DNA of 64,000 bases from Salinivirgaceae bacterium (GTDB lineage: Bacteria; Bacteroidota; Bacteroidia; Bacteroidales; SZUA-534): NCBI GenBank assembly GCA_017645945.1, contig JAGCNL010000028.1, forward strand, positions 62,001 through 126,000, in the 5' to 3' direction. The translations under genes were made by a program, and so were the position numbers. The notes under the pieces were generated by a model that was not told the origin of the DNA, made no database searches, and saw only the letters and a program-made list of their open reading frames with translations. This document shows, one piece after another, positions 54,482-62,715 of the stretch (positions are counted from its first letter, which is position 1; each line of letters begins with the position of its first letter).

Positions 54482-54539
54482 AGTCGGTTAAATTTATGAG
54501 TTAGTATTCAAGTTGATTATCATTCAGTTATTCAGTCAA

Positions 54540-55151
54540 TTAGTTTTTGTACGGCACGCGGTTCAGAATTGAGCGCCCCAGAGTAATTTCGTCGGCATAC
54601 TCAAGTTCGTCGCCCACAGCGAGTCCCCGCGCCAGCGTGGTTATCGGCACACCGAACGGACTGAGCCGGCGGAAAAGGTAGAAATTTGTGGTATCGCCTT
54701 CGATGGTGGTGCTGGTGGCCAGAATCACTTCGGCGATGGTGTTTTCCTGCACGCGCCGTTCAAGGCTGTCGATGTTAAGGTTTTTCGGACCGATGCCGTC
54801 CATTGGCGAGATTCGGCCGCCCAGCACATGGTAGATGCCGTGGTACTGGCCCGTATTCTCAATGGCAATCAACTCACGGATGGTCTCAACAACACAGATA
54901 AGCGAGTGGTCGCGGCGCTCGTCGGCACAAATGCTGCACAGTCCTTCGGACTCCGTAATGTTGTGACACTCAGGGCAAATCATGATGTCGGTTTTCATTT
55001 GACTGATGGCCGACACAAAGGCTTCCACTTCATCATTTGGCTGGTTGAGCAGGTGAAGTGTAAGGCGCAGTGCCGTTTTCTTGCCAATGCCGGGCAGCTT
55101 GCCGAACTCATTGACCACATTGTCGAGCAATCGCGATGGTAACTGTTGCAT
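54540..55151 (-). CDS. recR: Recombination protein RecR
   Basis: A 203-aa RecR that loads RecA in the RecFOR pathway. It has an N-terminal helix-hairpin-helix ([12 protein letters not shown]), the zinc site [17 protein letters not shown] and the TOPRIM domain with [12 protein letters not shown], then [22 protein letters not shown] sequence. Length is normal. It has a consensus promoter at 55171-55200. Confidence 0.96.
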   Translation of the reverse strand: MQQLPSRLLDNVVNEFGKLPGIGKKTALRLTLHLLNQPNDEVEAFVSAISQMKTDIMICPECHNITESEGLCSICADERRDHSLICVVETIRELIAIENTGQYHGIYHVLGGRISPMDGIGPKNLNIDSLERRVQENTIAEVILATSTTIEGDTTNFYLFRRLSPFGVPITTLARGLAVGDELEYADEITLGRSILNRVPYKN

Positions 55152-55170
55152 TGTTCCGTTTATTTTAATT

Positions 55171-55200
55171 CAAATGTAAAATAAAAGTTGAATCGGGCAA
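55171..55200 (-). promoter_or_regulatory. Promoter of recR
   Basis: On the minus strand, TTG (55198-55200), a 19-nt spacer and TACATTTG (55171-55178). Confidence 0.7.
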
Positions 55201-55245
55201 CAATTTTGTGCCATAAGTTGTCTGTAGGTTGACGTTTGTAAAATA

Positions 55246-55278
55246 TTTGTACGATTGGTTATTTTTTGCATACATTTG
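55246..55278 (+). promoter_or_regulatory. Promoter of the SpoIIE-type sensor phosphatase
   Basis: TTTG at 55246-55249, a 21-nt spacer and TACATTTG at 55271-55278. The open frame extends upstream of this, but translation should start after about 55283. Confidence 0.75.
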
Positions 55279-55309
55279 TCTTTTGTGTAAAAATCACATT
55301 CGGATTTTT

Positions 55310-57934
55310 TTGGGAATAAGTAGAATCATATTGTCAGTTTGTGCTGTTCTGATGTCAGTTCAGTTCAGTTTTGCTGATGCCAGGCGGCTTGAAGGGGAGA
55401 TAGCGGCACGGATGAGGGCCGATTACGACCAGGCGGTCGGTTATGTGCTCCGCAGCAATTACGTCGAGGCGGAAAAGGCTTATAAACAGATTCTTGCCAC
55501 TTACGACGACGACATGATGCAGGTGATGACTCATTTGAAACTGGCCGAGATGTATTTCATGTCGGGCCACCCTGACAGCACAATGCATTACACCCATCTC
55601 GCTCACGACAATCCTGTCATCCGCGACAGCGTCAATCTGCTTTTCCACGTCAACAACCTTTTTGCGTGGGTTTATCTTGTCAGAAACGATTATCATCGCT
55701 GCGACTCGATTCTGCAAAAAAGTCTCAGCCATTTGGATGTAATTACTGACCCTGAGGCGATTGCAAAATTCTACTACATTGCTGGAAAGTATGCTTTTGC
55801 CTCGAACGATTTTGTGACAGGTGTCAAGGTGTTGCAAAACGCCACGCGGCAGTACAGCCACGAGGTGGTCTCGCCCGAATACGGTCGCGTGCTGCTGCTC
55901 ATTGCAAATATGTATCAGATTAAGAACGATTTCAGTCTTGCCCAGAAAAACGCCGAGGAGGCCCTGATGATTTTTGAGCGTCAGCATTTCGGTGTCAGCC
56001 GGATTGACGCATATTGCATGCTCGGCAGCATGTACATTCAGAAGAACGATATGAACAAGGCTTTTGAGTGCTATATGAAAGCCAAAGACGTCAGTGAGGA
56101 ACTTCAAACGCGGCGTGGCTCAGAGACGGCTGATTTGGGATTAGCCTATTGGTATCTCGAAAATGACGACATTCAGAAGGCCGAGGAGCACGGCTACCCG
56201 ATTCTGTCTTTGGACCAGGAGAATACCAACCCCGATGTTTTGTTCGACGCCACAATCAGATTCGGTGAGTACTATATCAGTCATGGTGATGTTGACAAGG
56301 CGAAATTGTATGCCGACAAAGCCAATGAATTCTGCGCAGGAACCAATTCGTGGCTGAAACTTGGTGCGGTGTCGCGGCTCTACGGCAACATTCTCTACAA
56401 GCAGAACAATTTCCGCCAGTCAGCCAGAATGTTCAGAAAATCACAGCTTTACGCCGATAGTCTTGCCTACAATCTGCGTTTGGTCGATATCGACTCTCTC
56501 GGCATGATGTCGGAGTTGAAACGGCAGAGCGACATGATTCATCTGCTTTCATCTGAGAACGATACGTGGCAAACAACCATTGAGGACAATGCCTCGACAA
56601 TAAACCGCCAGAGGTCGTCGCTTTTCTCGCTCGCCGGATTGTTCATTATTGGCACCGTTCTGATGTTTATGCTTGCGTGGTCGTTCTTGCAAAAGAGCAA
56701 GGATAACAAGGCTTTGGAGCGCATCAACGCCCAAATTGCGCAGCAGAAAGAGGAGATAGAGATGCAGCGTGAGAATCTGCTCAACTATACCAAGGAATTG
56801 GAGCGTATGTCGCTGATTGTCAGGGAGACCGATAATGCCATCCGCGTATTTGACAGCGAGGGGCGTACAATCTGGGTTAACCCTGGCTACTCGCGGCTTT
56901 ACGGATATACTCTTGAGGAACTCCAAAACGACAATACGCTTGGTTTCAGCAAAAATCCTATTGATATTAAGAAGATTATCAAAACTTGGGACACTGAAAG
57001 GCAGTCAATCGAGCTTGAGTCGGAAATCCGGAACAAGTGGAACATCAAACTTTGGGTACAATCCACATTGTCACCCATTTATGATGTTTCGACCATGGAA
57101 ATCAGCCAGCTTATCGCCATCGATACAAATATCACCTCACTCAAGAAGGCTCAGCACGATATTATGACTATGAATGAGGAGATTACGTCGAGCATAACTT
57201 ATGCCAAACGTATTCAGGAGGCGATGCTGTCGCCAATTTCCGTGCTCACACGGCACTTCCCCGACAGTTTTTGCTATTACAAGCCGCGTTCGATTGTGAG
57301 TGGCGATTTCTATTGGATGACGGAGCAAAGCGGCCGGCTTGTGGTTGTCTGCGCTGATTCCACGGGACACGGTGTGCCGGGTGCGTTCCTTAGTCTGATT
57401 GGAATATCGTTGTTGAGCAAGATTGTGAATGAGCGAGGCATTGTTCAGCCTGCTGTTGTACTTAACAGGCTAAGAATGAATATTATAAACCATTTGCATC
57501 AGGCAACAGCCGAGCCTTCGGCGGGTGATGGAATGGATATGGCGATAATATCTATCGATAAGAAAAACAACATCATGGAGTTTGCCGGCGCCATGCTGCC
57601 GATGTATATCATTCGCGACAATAAAGTTATTGAGCTTAAGCCGGATAGAATGCCTGTCGGATACTATGACAATGAGGACAGGTCGTTCTCATCATCGAAG
57701 GTGTCGATAAAGCACGGCGACCAGCTCTATATGTTCACCGACGGCTATTATGACCAGTTTGGCGGCGACAGCGGTTTGAAGATGAAGACCGTAATGTTCA
57801 AGGACGTGTTGATGCAATGTCATACGAAGAGCAACGAAGAGCAAATGCAAATGCTTGAAAACGAATTTGATGCATGGCGCGGCCGCTACGACCAGGTTGA
57901 TGACATTCTGGTTATGGGCATAAGAATCGGGTAG
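55310..57934 (+). CDS. TPR-PAS-SpoIIE sensor phosphatase
   Basis: An 874-aa membrane protein starting, by choice, at TTG 55310. This codon gives a signal peptide (MGISRIILSVCAVLMS, processed near FADA) and lies after the promoter. In order: about eight TPR repeats outside the membrane (about 35-395), a membrane helix (about 439-460), a coiled coil, a PAS domain (about 500-613) and a PP2C/SpoIIE phosphatase domain (about 640-873). The metal aspartates are in VSGDFYW and ADSTGHGVPGAF. It should sense an outside or redox signal and dephosphorylate a Ser/Thr-phosphorylated partner. The DUF1987/SiaC-like protein at 15536 is one candidate substrate class. Confidence 0.88.
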   Translation: MGISRIILSVCAVLMSVQFSFADARRLEGEIAARMRADYDQAVGYVLRSNYVEAEKAYKQILATYDDDMMQVMTHLKLAEMYFMSGHPDSTMHYTHLAHDNPVIRDSVNLLFHVNNLFAWVYLVRNDYHRCDSILQKSLSHLDVITDPEAIAKFYYIAGKYAFASNDFVTGVKVLQNATRQYSHEVVSPEYGRVLLLIANMYQIKNDFSLAQKNAEEALMIFERQHFGVSRIDAYCMLGSMYIQKNDMNKAFECYMKAKDVSEELQTRRGSETADLGLAYWYLENDDIQKAEEHGYPILSLDQENTNPDVLFDATIRFGEYYISHGDVDKAKLYADKANEFCAGTNSWLKLGAVSRLYGNILYKQNNFRQSARMFRKSQLYADSLAYNLRLVDIDSLGMMSELKRQSDMIHLLSSENDTWQTTIEDNASTINRQRSSLFSLAGLFIIGTVLMFMLAWSFLQKSKDNKALERINAQIAQQKEEIEMQRENLLNYTKELERMSLIVRETDNAIRVFDSEGRTIWVNPGYSRLYGYTLEELQNDNTLGFSKNPIDIKKIIKTWDTERQSIELESEIRNKWNIKLWVQSTLSPIYDVSTMEISQLIAIDTNITSLKKAQHDIMTMNEEITSSITYAKRIQEAMLSPISVLTRHFPDSFCYYKPRSIVSGDFYWMTEQSGRLVVVCADSTGHGVPGAFLSLIGISLLSKIVNERGIVQPAVVLNRLRMNIINHLHQATAEPSAGDGMDMAIISIDKKNNIMEFAGAMLPMYIIRDNKVIELKPDRMPVGYYDNEDRSFSSSKVSIKHGDQLYMFTDGYYDQFGGDSGLKMKTVMFKDVLMQCHTKSNEEQMQMLENEFDAWRGRYDQVDDILVMGIRIG

Positions 57935-57949
57935 AGTAGGGCAATCAAT

Positions 57950-57990
57950 AAAAAACGCAACTCCGACAGTCGGCCGAAGTTGCGTTTGTT
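57950..57990. terminator. Bidirectional terminator between the convergent phosphatase and esterase genes
   Basis: AAACGCAACT pairs with AGTTGCGTTT, with A and T runs on either side. Confidence 0.75.
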
Positions 57991-58009
57991 GTTTTTATCA
58001 ATCTGATAA

Positions 58010-59488
58010 TTACGGACGAAGCGGCTCGCCAAGCGACGAGTCTTCAGCATCCTGCTCGTTCAGTTTGAAACGCATAAATTGTCCGTTTTCAGCAGTATAT
58101 GGCTTCCAATCGCCACCATTGGCACCGTTGGGGTCGCTGTATTTTGCAAAGTTGCTCCAAGCGGTGAGCATCTTCTCCGACAAGTCCCAGTCGCCTTGTG
58201 TCCATGGGCGCCAGCAGTGCTTGAGCGATTTGAACACAAACCACAAATCCGACGAGTGGAAAGCTCCCTTCAGATAATCCTGCGGATGGCTGCCGTCGTC
58301 GGGCAGAGGACGTGCAAATTGGTAAGCCCATGCTTTGTTGCCAACTTCCTGGCGGTTGAGGCAGAAATCGGTAATCTGACCAGCCATATTGCCTGCGTCG
58401 TTGAGCGTGAAACCAATCATATAAGGTACGTCGGCCAGTGAGCCGTCAAGGCAGGCATCGTCAAACGATTTCGGCAGCACGTAGCCGTCGATGTACGGAG
58501 TGATGGGGCCTGCGGTGAGGCAGCTGCGCTTGCCAGTAACCCTTGCGTAGAGTGCGCCAAGAGCGTAGATTTCCTCGGTCGATGCCGAACGCAATTGTTT
58601 AAGAGTCTTCAAGTTAGCCCAGTCGCAAACTTCCTTGATCTGCTCTTCGGCTTGTGCAAGTGTGAGCTGGGTCTGACGGAAGAATGCAGGGATTTTTGCC
58701 TGTTCCTCTTCGCTGAGAGGTTTCTGCAATCCGCTTGCGCTCATTATCACAGCCTTGTTGAACAAGCCTTTGGTAAGAGGTGATGCGCTGAGGAATTTGG
58801 TGCTGCGTCCGCCTGCGCTCTGTCCGAAAATCATTACGTTGTCGGGGTCACCGCCAAACTGAGCGATGTTTTTCTTCACCCATTTCATAACTTCAATCTG
58901 GTCGAGAGTGCCCCAGTTGCCAGTTGCGTGCTCCGGGTCTTCAGCAGAAATTTCTGGGTGAGCGAAGAATCCGAATGGACCCACGCGGTAGTTGAACGTT
59001 ACCAGAACAACATCTTTGGCAGCCCATTCCTGGCCGTCGAATTCAGGTTCCGAGCCCCAGCCTTCGCGCAGTCCGCCGCCAAAAATCCAGATGGCCACAG
59101 GCAGTTTTTTCTCAGGTTGAGCCGATGCCTTTGTGTAAACGTTGAGGTAGAGGCAGTCTTCGCTGTAGGCTTTCTCTTCACCATAGCCCCATTCGGTGGT
59201 GTAGCCGCCGTCGTAGTGAGCGGCTTGGAATGCAGGATGGCCGAATTGGTCGCAAACCTTGACGCCCTGCCACGGCACAACAGGCTGCGGTGCGCGCCAG
59301 CGGTTCTCGCCAGTCGGAGGTGCGGCGTAAGGAATGCCCTTGTAAACCACAACGCCCTTAATATCGGTGTTAACTCCCTGAACCTGACCGCCTTCGATGG
59401 TCAGCACGGGATTGGTGTTGGTGCTGTTTTGTGTCGAGCACGACATCAGCATCGCAACACTGCAAGCAAGTGTGAAAATCTTTCTCAT
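58010..59488 (-). CDS. Type B carboxylesterase lipoprotein
   Basis: A 492-aa alpha/beta hydrolase of the carboxylesterase/para-nitrobenzyl esterase family, with lipobox LMSC. The nucleophile Ser224 is in FGQSAGGRS, the oxyanion loop is IFGGGLREGWG, and the catalytic His is in GAFHSSDLWFVF. SEDCLYLNVYTK is the family's second signature. It would hydrolyse esters on the outer membrane or in the periplasm; the substrate is unknown. It converges on the phosphatase gene. Confidence 0.9.
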   Translation of the reverse strand: MRKIFTLACSVAMLMSCSTQNSTNTNPVLTIEGGQVQGVNTDIKGVVVYKGIPYAAPPTGENRWRAPQPVVPWQGVKVCDQFGHPAFQAAHYDGGYTTEWGYGEEKAYSEDCLYLNVYTKASAQPEKKLPVAIWIFGGGLREGWGSEPEFDGQEWAAKDVVLVTFNYRVGPFGFFAHPEISAEDPEHATGNWGTLDQIEVMKWVKKNIAQFGGDPDNVMIFGQSAGGRSTKFLSASPLTKGLFNKAVIMSASGLQKPLSEEEQAKIPAFFRQTQLTLAQAEEQIKEVCDWANLKTLKQLRSASTEEIYALGALYARVTGKRSCLTAGPITPYIDGYVLPKSFDDACLDGSLADVPYMIGFTLNDAGNMAGQITDFCLNRQEVGNKAWAYQFARPLPDDGSHPQDYLKGAFHSSDLWFVFKSLKHCWRPWTQGDWDLSEKMLTAWSNFAKYSDPNGANGGDWKPYTAENGQFMRFKLNEQDAEDSSLGEPLRP

Positions 59489-59649
59489 ATAAATAGTTTT
59501 AGTTCAAAAATTATTTGATGCACCGAAGGTAATTGATTTTTGGTTGTTTTTCCATCGGCTATGAATATATTTGTAACTGTTGGACAATCAACACACATTT
59601 CAAGTTTTAAGTTTTTGAAGTTTTAAGTAATAAGTTTTAGATGTTATAA

Positions 59650-59703
59650 GTAGGGACGTGGCGTGCCGCGTCCGCAAACGTAGGGCCACACCGCGTGTGT
59701 CCG
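59650..59703. repeat. Two copies of the TAGGGAC palindromic repeat
   Basis: Copies at 59650-59675 (core GGACGTGGCGTGCCGCGTCC) and 59680-59703 (core CACACCGCGTGTG), each led by GTAGGG and ending in TCCG. The flank AGTTTTAGAT...ATAAG before the first copy recurs at 61091. Confidence 0.8.
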
Positions 59704-59732
59704 AAGAATGCACGAAATAAAAAACCAATCAT

Positions 59733-61055
59733 ATGTCTGTGAAAAACAAAAGATTATCAATAGCCATCCTTGTGTTGGTGATTCTGCTCGTGATTTTGCT
59801 CTATAGGGGCTGCTCAAGAAATCAAGGTCCAAATGAATCGGTGACTAAAGAAGAAGTCATAAATATTGATACCATCGAAATTGAAGAAGCGACTGAACCG
59901 ATTGATGTTGAACCGATTGCGGAAGAATCAATTACTGCCGATGAGCCGACAGCCGCCGTCAGCCAAAGCGATAGTAAAAGCAAAAAACGAAACAGTAGCC
60001 CGTGGCTGATTAAGAACGATGTGCGGAAAGTCAAGAACATTGCCATTGAAGACATTGCCGAAGATATTGTTGTTAAGCCAATTGTGGCCGATGAAACGTT
60101 AGGCCATATTTGGGGAGTGAGTGGAAGCAGCAACGATTTCATAGTTGGCGATGGATATCACGAAACGTTCTATCACATTAAAGACGGAAGGCTTGTGGAA
60201 AAACTTTACGCTAAGGGAAAAGGCACCAAAGAATACAGAGTCCAACTTCTTAGTTTCACCTATCTGTCTTCCGACGGTCTTTTATATGGTTACGACCAAA
60301 ACGGAGGTAAAATAATGTGCTTCAAAACATTGCCGTTCGAGTTCGTGTGGAATTGTTATGTAAAATTATTTGCGGAAGATAACTGGACAGGTGGTATGAT
60401 TGCGGTTGACCGAGACCACCTTCTGCTTACTTTAGCACGTCATAAAAATTGGGCGGAGCATATAACAGGCGAATATGTTGACGACAATTGCGCTGTTTAC
60501 GAATTCGACGGACAATCAATTAAGAAAATGTTTGATGTGGATGAGTGTTGGAACAACAGTTTTACACGTTCAGGTAGCGATGTGCTGATATCGGCGCTTA
60601 AAGGGAAAACTGTGCTCTACCGTTTTGCCAACGGCAAAAAAACAAAAGTAGCGACAATCGATTACGGTGATTTGGAAATGAGCAAAGACAAGGTTTTTCA
60701 GGAAGGTTTATCCGTCTTAAGTAAAGACCACGCTACAGGCTGCAACTTTGTGCAAATGACCGATTCGGTTATGGCCTACTGGATAATTCCGCAACTTGAC
60801 GATAAACGTATTCGTTACCTGACCATTGCCACACGCGACAAAGTGCAGAACTACAGAGTCTGCATCGGCGGATTGATTACCAAAGTTTATCCCGATATGG
60901 TTGACAATGGCGTTTATACGATGCTGTTTCAAGACGATTTGGAGAGTATAATCAAGGCCGACGAAGAGCCGTCGCCTGTTGGCAAACGCATCATCGAGGC
61001 AATGAAAGGCAACAACGGTAATCCTGTCATCTTGCAGTTTAGGTTGAAAATTTAG
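59733..61055 (+). CDS. Six-bladed beta-propeller protein, first of tandem paralogues
   Basis: A 440-aa protein. A membrane anchor (about 9-25, ILVLVILLVILLY) ends in RGCSRNQ, not a standard lipobox. An acidic Glu/Ile/Pro-rich stalk follows (about 30-65), and then a beta-rich domain from about 95 to the end, like BF3164-type six-bladed propellers found on Bacteroidales surfaces. The C-terminus SPVGKRIIEAMKG is nearly the same as in the paralogue at 62716. Function is unknown; peptide or glycan sensing is often proposed for the fold. It is followed by a long repeat-rich spacer. Confidence 0.72.
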   Translation: MSVKNKRLSIAILVLVILLVILLYRGCSRNQGPNESVTKEEVINIDTIEIEEATEPIDVEPIAEESITADEPTAAVSQSDSKSKKRNSSPWLIKNDVRKVKNIAIEDIAEDIVVKPIVADETLGHIWGVSGSSNDFIVGDGYHETFYHIKDGRLVEKLYAKGKGTKEYRVQLLSFTYLSSDGLLYGYDQNGGKIMCFKTLPFEFVWNCYVKLFAEDNWTGGMIAVDRDHLLLTLARHKNWAEHITGEYVDDNCAVYEFDGQSIKKMFDVDECWNNSFTRSGSDVLISALKGKTVLYRFANGKKTKVATIDYGDLEMSKDKVFQEGLSVLSKDHATGCNFVQMTDSVMAYWIIPQLDDKRIRYLTIATRDKVQNYRVCIGGLITKVYPDMVDNGVYTMLFQDDLESIIKADEEPSPVGKRIIEAMKGNNGNPVILQFRLKI

Positions 61056-61460
61056 AGGTTTTAAGTAATAAGTTATTGAAGTTTCAAGTTTTAGATATAT
61101 AAGTAGGGACGTCACATTGTGGCGTCCGCAAACGTGGCGACACACCGAGTGTGTCCGCCGAAATGTAGGGACGTGGTGTGCCGCGTCCGCCAATGCAAAA
61201 GGAATAAAAAAATGAAAGGAATACCGCTTCGCGGGAAATTGAAAGAAAATTTATAATAAAATTATAAGAAAATGATTTTTAGGGTTTTAACGCTAATCAA
61301 ACGAACCAGAATTAATTAGGAAACAAGATTTGGTTTCAATTTGGATAAGTTTGGTTAGAGATAAATTTTATAACAATTTTTTAATCGAATTTTCTAAAAA
61401 TTTCCGCCCGTCAGGGCGCTAACGGAAAAAACATCATTAACCACTAAATACCACAAACAA
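61056..61460. other. 405-nt repeat-rich spacer between propeller genes
   Basis: It opens with a TTTTAAGTAATAAGTT-type low-complexity stretch that also occurs before 59650. Three palindromic repeat copies follow, at 61103-61129, 61134-61158 and 61165-61190. The AT-rich remainder has a weak TAAGTTTG box (61346-61353). Near the end a GC-rich hairpin, TTTCCG...CGGAAA with inner GCCC-GTCA-GGGC (61401-61426), lies just before the next gene. Confidence 0.7.
61103..61190. repeat. Three copies of the TAGGGAC palindromic repeat
   Basis: Copies at 61103-61129, 61134-61158 and 61165-61190. The first and third start GTAGGGACGT and end CGTCCGC; the middle one has the GACACACCGAGTGTGTC core. Confidence 0.8.
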
Positions 61461-62654
61461 ATGAGATTTAAACTATTATCAATTGCTGCCATCGGTGCGA
61501 CAATGATGGCTTGCAGCAACAGCAACACAACCGAAATCAGCCGTGTTGAACTTCCAGGAACCATTGACAATGAGGCTTTTGCCGATTGCGTGGAGTCAAT
61601 CTCGGTGATGAATCTGCAAATGGACGATGGCTGGACGCTTGCGGGGCCGTTGAGCATCTGCCTGTCCGACAATTATATATATATGCTTGACGACAAGCGA
61701 ATTTGCCTGACGTGTCTCGACAGACAAACGGGTGAAAAATTGTCGGGAAGAATAATCAAAGGTAATGGGCCTGGCGAGATAGTTTATTATGAAACATCAA
61801 TGTTCAGCGCCGACGACAACATCTGCATCCTCGACAGCAAAAAACGTGTTCTACAGTACGACCACGAGTGCAAATTTATTGGTATAATGCGCGATTTCGG
61901 CGATATGAACCCCAACTACGAAATTGTCCACTTGAACAGCGGTAATTACGCTTTCATCTTGCGTGGCAATATCTCCGACACGGCCTCATCCATATTGTTG
62001 GCCGACAAATCGTTCAATATTACATCGTGGCATTTCAACGTTCCGCAAGTTAACTATGGTATGACTGGTGGCGACCCTTGCTATCTCGACCACGACACTA
62101 TCCGCCTGCTTCCTATGAGCAATAACATTCTCTATACGCTTTACGGCGACAAAGAGCAGTGCACCGAACTGGCGCTTCCGAATCCGATGACCCCTGAAAT
62201 CTACAACGACTTGTTGAGTAAACGCGATTTTGATGCGATGGATAATTATAATAGTATCATATCTCTTTTAAGCGGGTCGGGAAAATATTTGACTGTATGG
62301 TATACTATTGATGATGAGGAGTATATGTCGATAATCGATAAGTACACAAACAAGGCGGTGTCGGTTCACATTGACTTAAACGGCGATTTTAAGCAAGCAT
62401 CCGATATTTTAAGCGGCCTTGTTCCGTGGTTGGGCATTATGAAATCCGACGGCAAATACGCCTATGCTAGATGTCAAAACAGTTTGTTGGCCCTTTTTCT
62501 CGAAGGCCACGATGACATCCTGGATGCCCGTTTGCAAAAAACACAAGCCGAATATCACGCCTATTTGGAACGCAACGCCGAGTATATCAAAGATTTAACC
62601 CCTGACGAACGTAACGCGGCAATTGTGTGGTTGAAAATCAAATTGAAAGATTAA
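61461..62654 (+). CDS. Six-bladed beta-propeller lipoprotein (BF3164-like)
   Basis: A 397-aa lipoprotein with lipobox MMAC (signal peptide MRFKLLSIAAIGATMMAC). The RIIKGNGPGEI segment is the typical BF3164-like 'GxGPgE' motif at the first blade, and blade-like repeats with aromatic strand ends follow (YIYMLDDKRI, ICILDSKKRV). It differs from its two neighbours in lacking the membrane anchor and acidic stalk. A surface sensor or binding role is plausible; none is shown by the sequence. Confidence 0.75.
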   Translation: MRFKLLSIAAIGATMMACSNSNTTEISRVELPGTIDNEAFADCVESISVMNLQMDDGWTLAGPLSICLSDNYIYMLDDKRICLTCLDRQTGEKLSGRIIKGNGPGEIVYYETSMFSADDNICILDSKKRVLQYDHECKFIGIMRDFGDMNPNYEIVHLNSGNYAFILRGNISDTASSILLADKSFNITSWHFNVPQVNYGMTGGDPCYLDHDTIRLLPMSNNILYTLYGDKEQCTELALPNPMTPEIYNDLLSKRDFDAMDNYNSIISLLSGSGKYLTVWYTIDDEEYMSIIDKYTNKAVSVHIDLNGDFKQASDILSGLVPWLGIMKSDGKYAYARCQNSLLALFLEGHDDILDARLQKTQAEYHAYLERNAEYIKDLTPDERNAAIVWLKIKLKD

Positions 62655-62661
62655 GGCAAAC

Positions 62662-62686
62662 GTAGGGACACACCGCGTGTGTCCGC
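62662..62686. repeat. TAGGGAC palindromic repeat before the third propeller gene
   Basis: GTAGGGACACACCGCGTGTG with TCCGC at the end. Together with the following AGAATGCACGAAATAAAAAA it closely matches the sequence upstream of the gene at 59733. Confidence 0.82.
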
Positions 62687-62715
62687 AGAATGCACGAAAT
62701 AAAAAAACTAATCAT

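Noticed and set aside
59650..62686. CRISPR array
   Set aside because: The repeated units are palindromes at irregular spacing with no equal-length unique spacers, and no cas genes are present.
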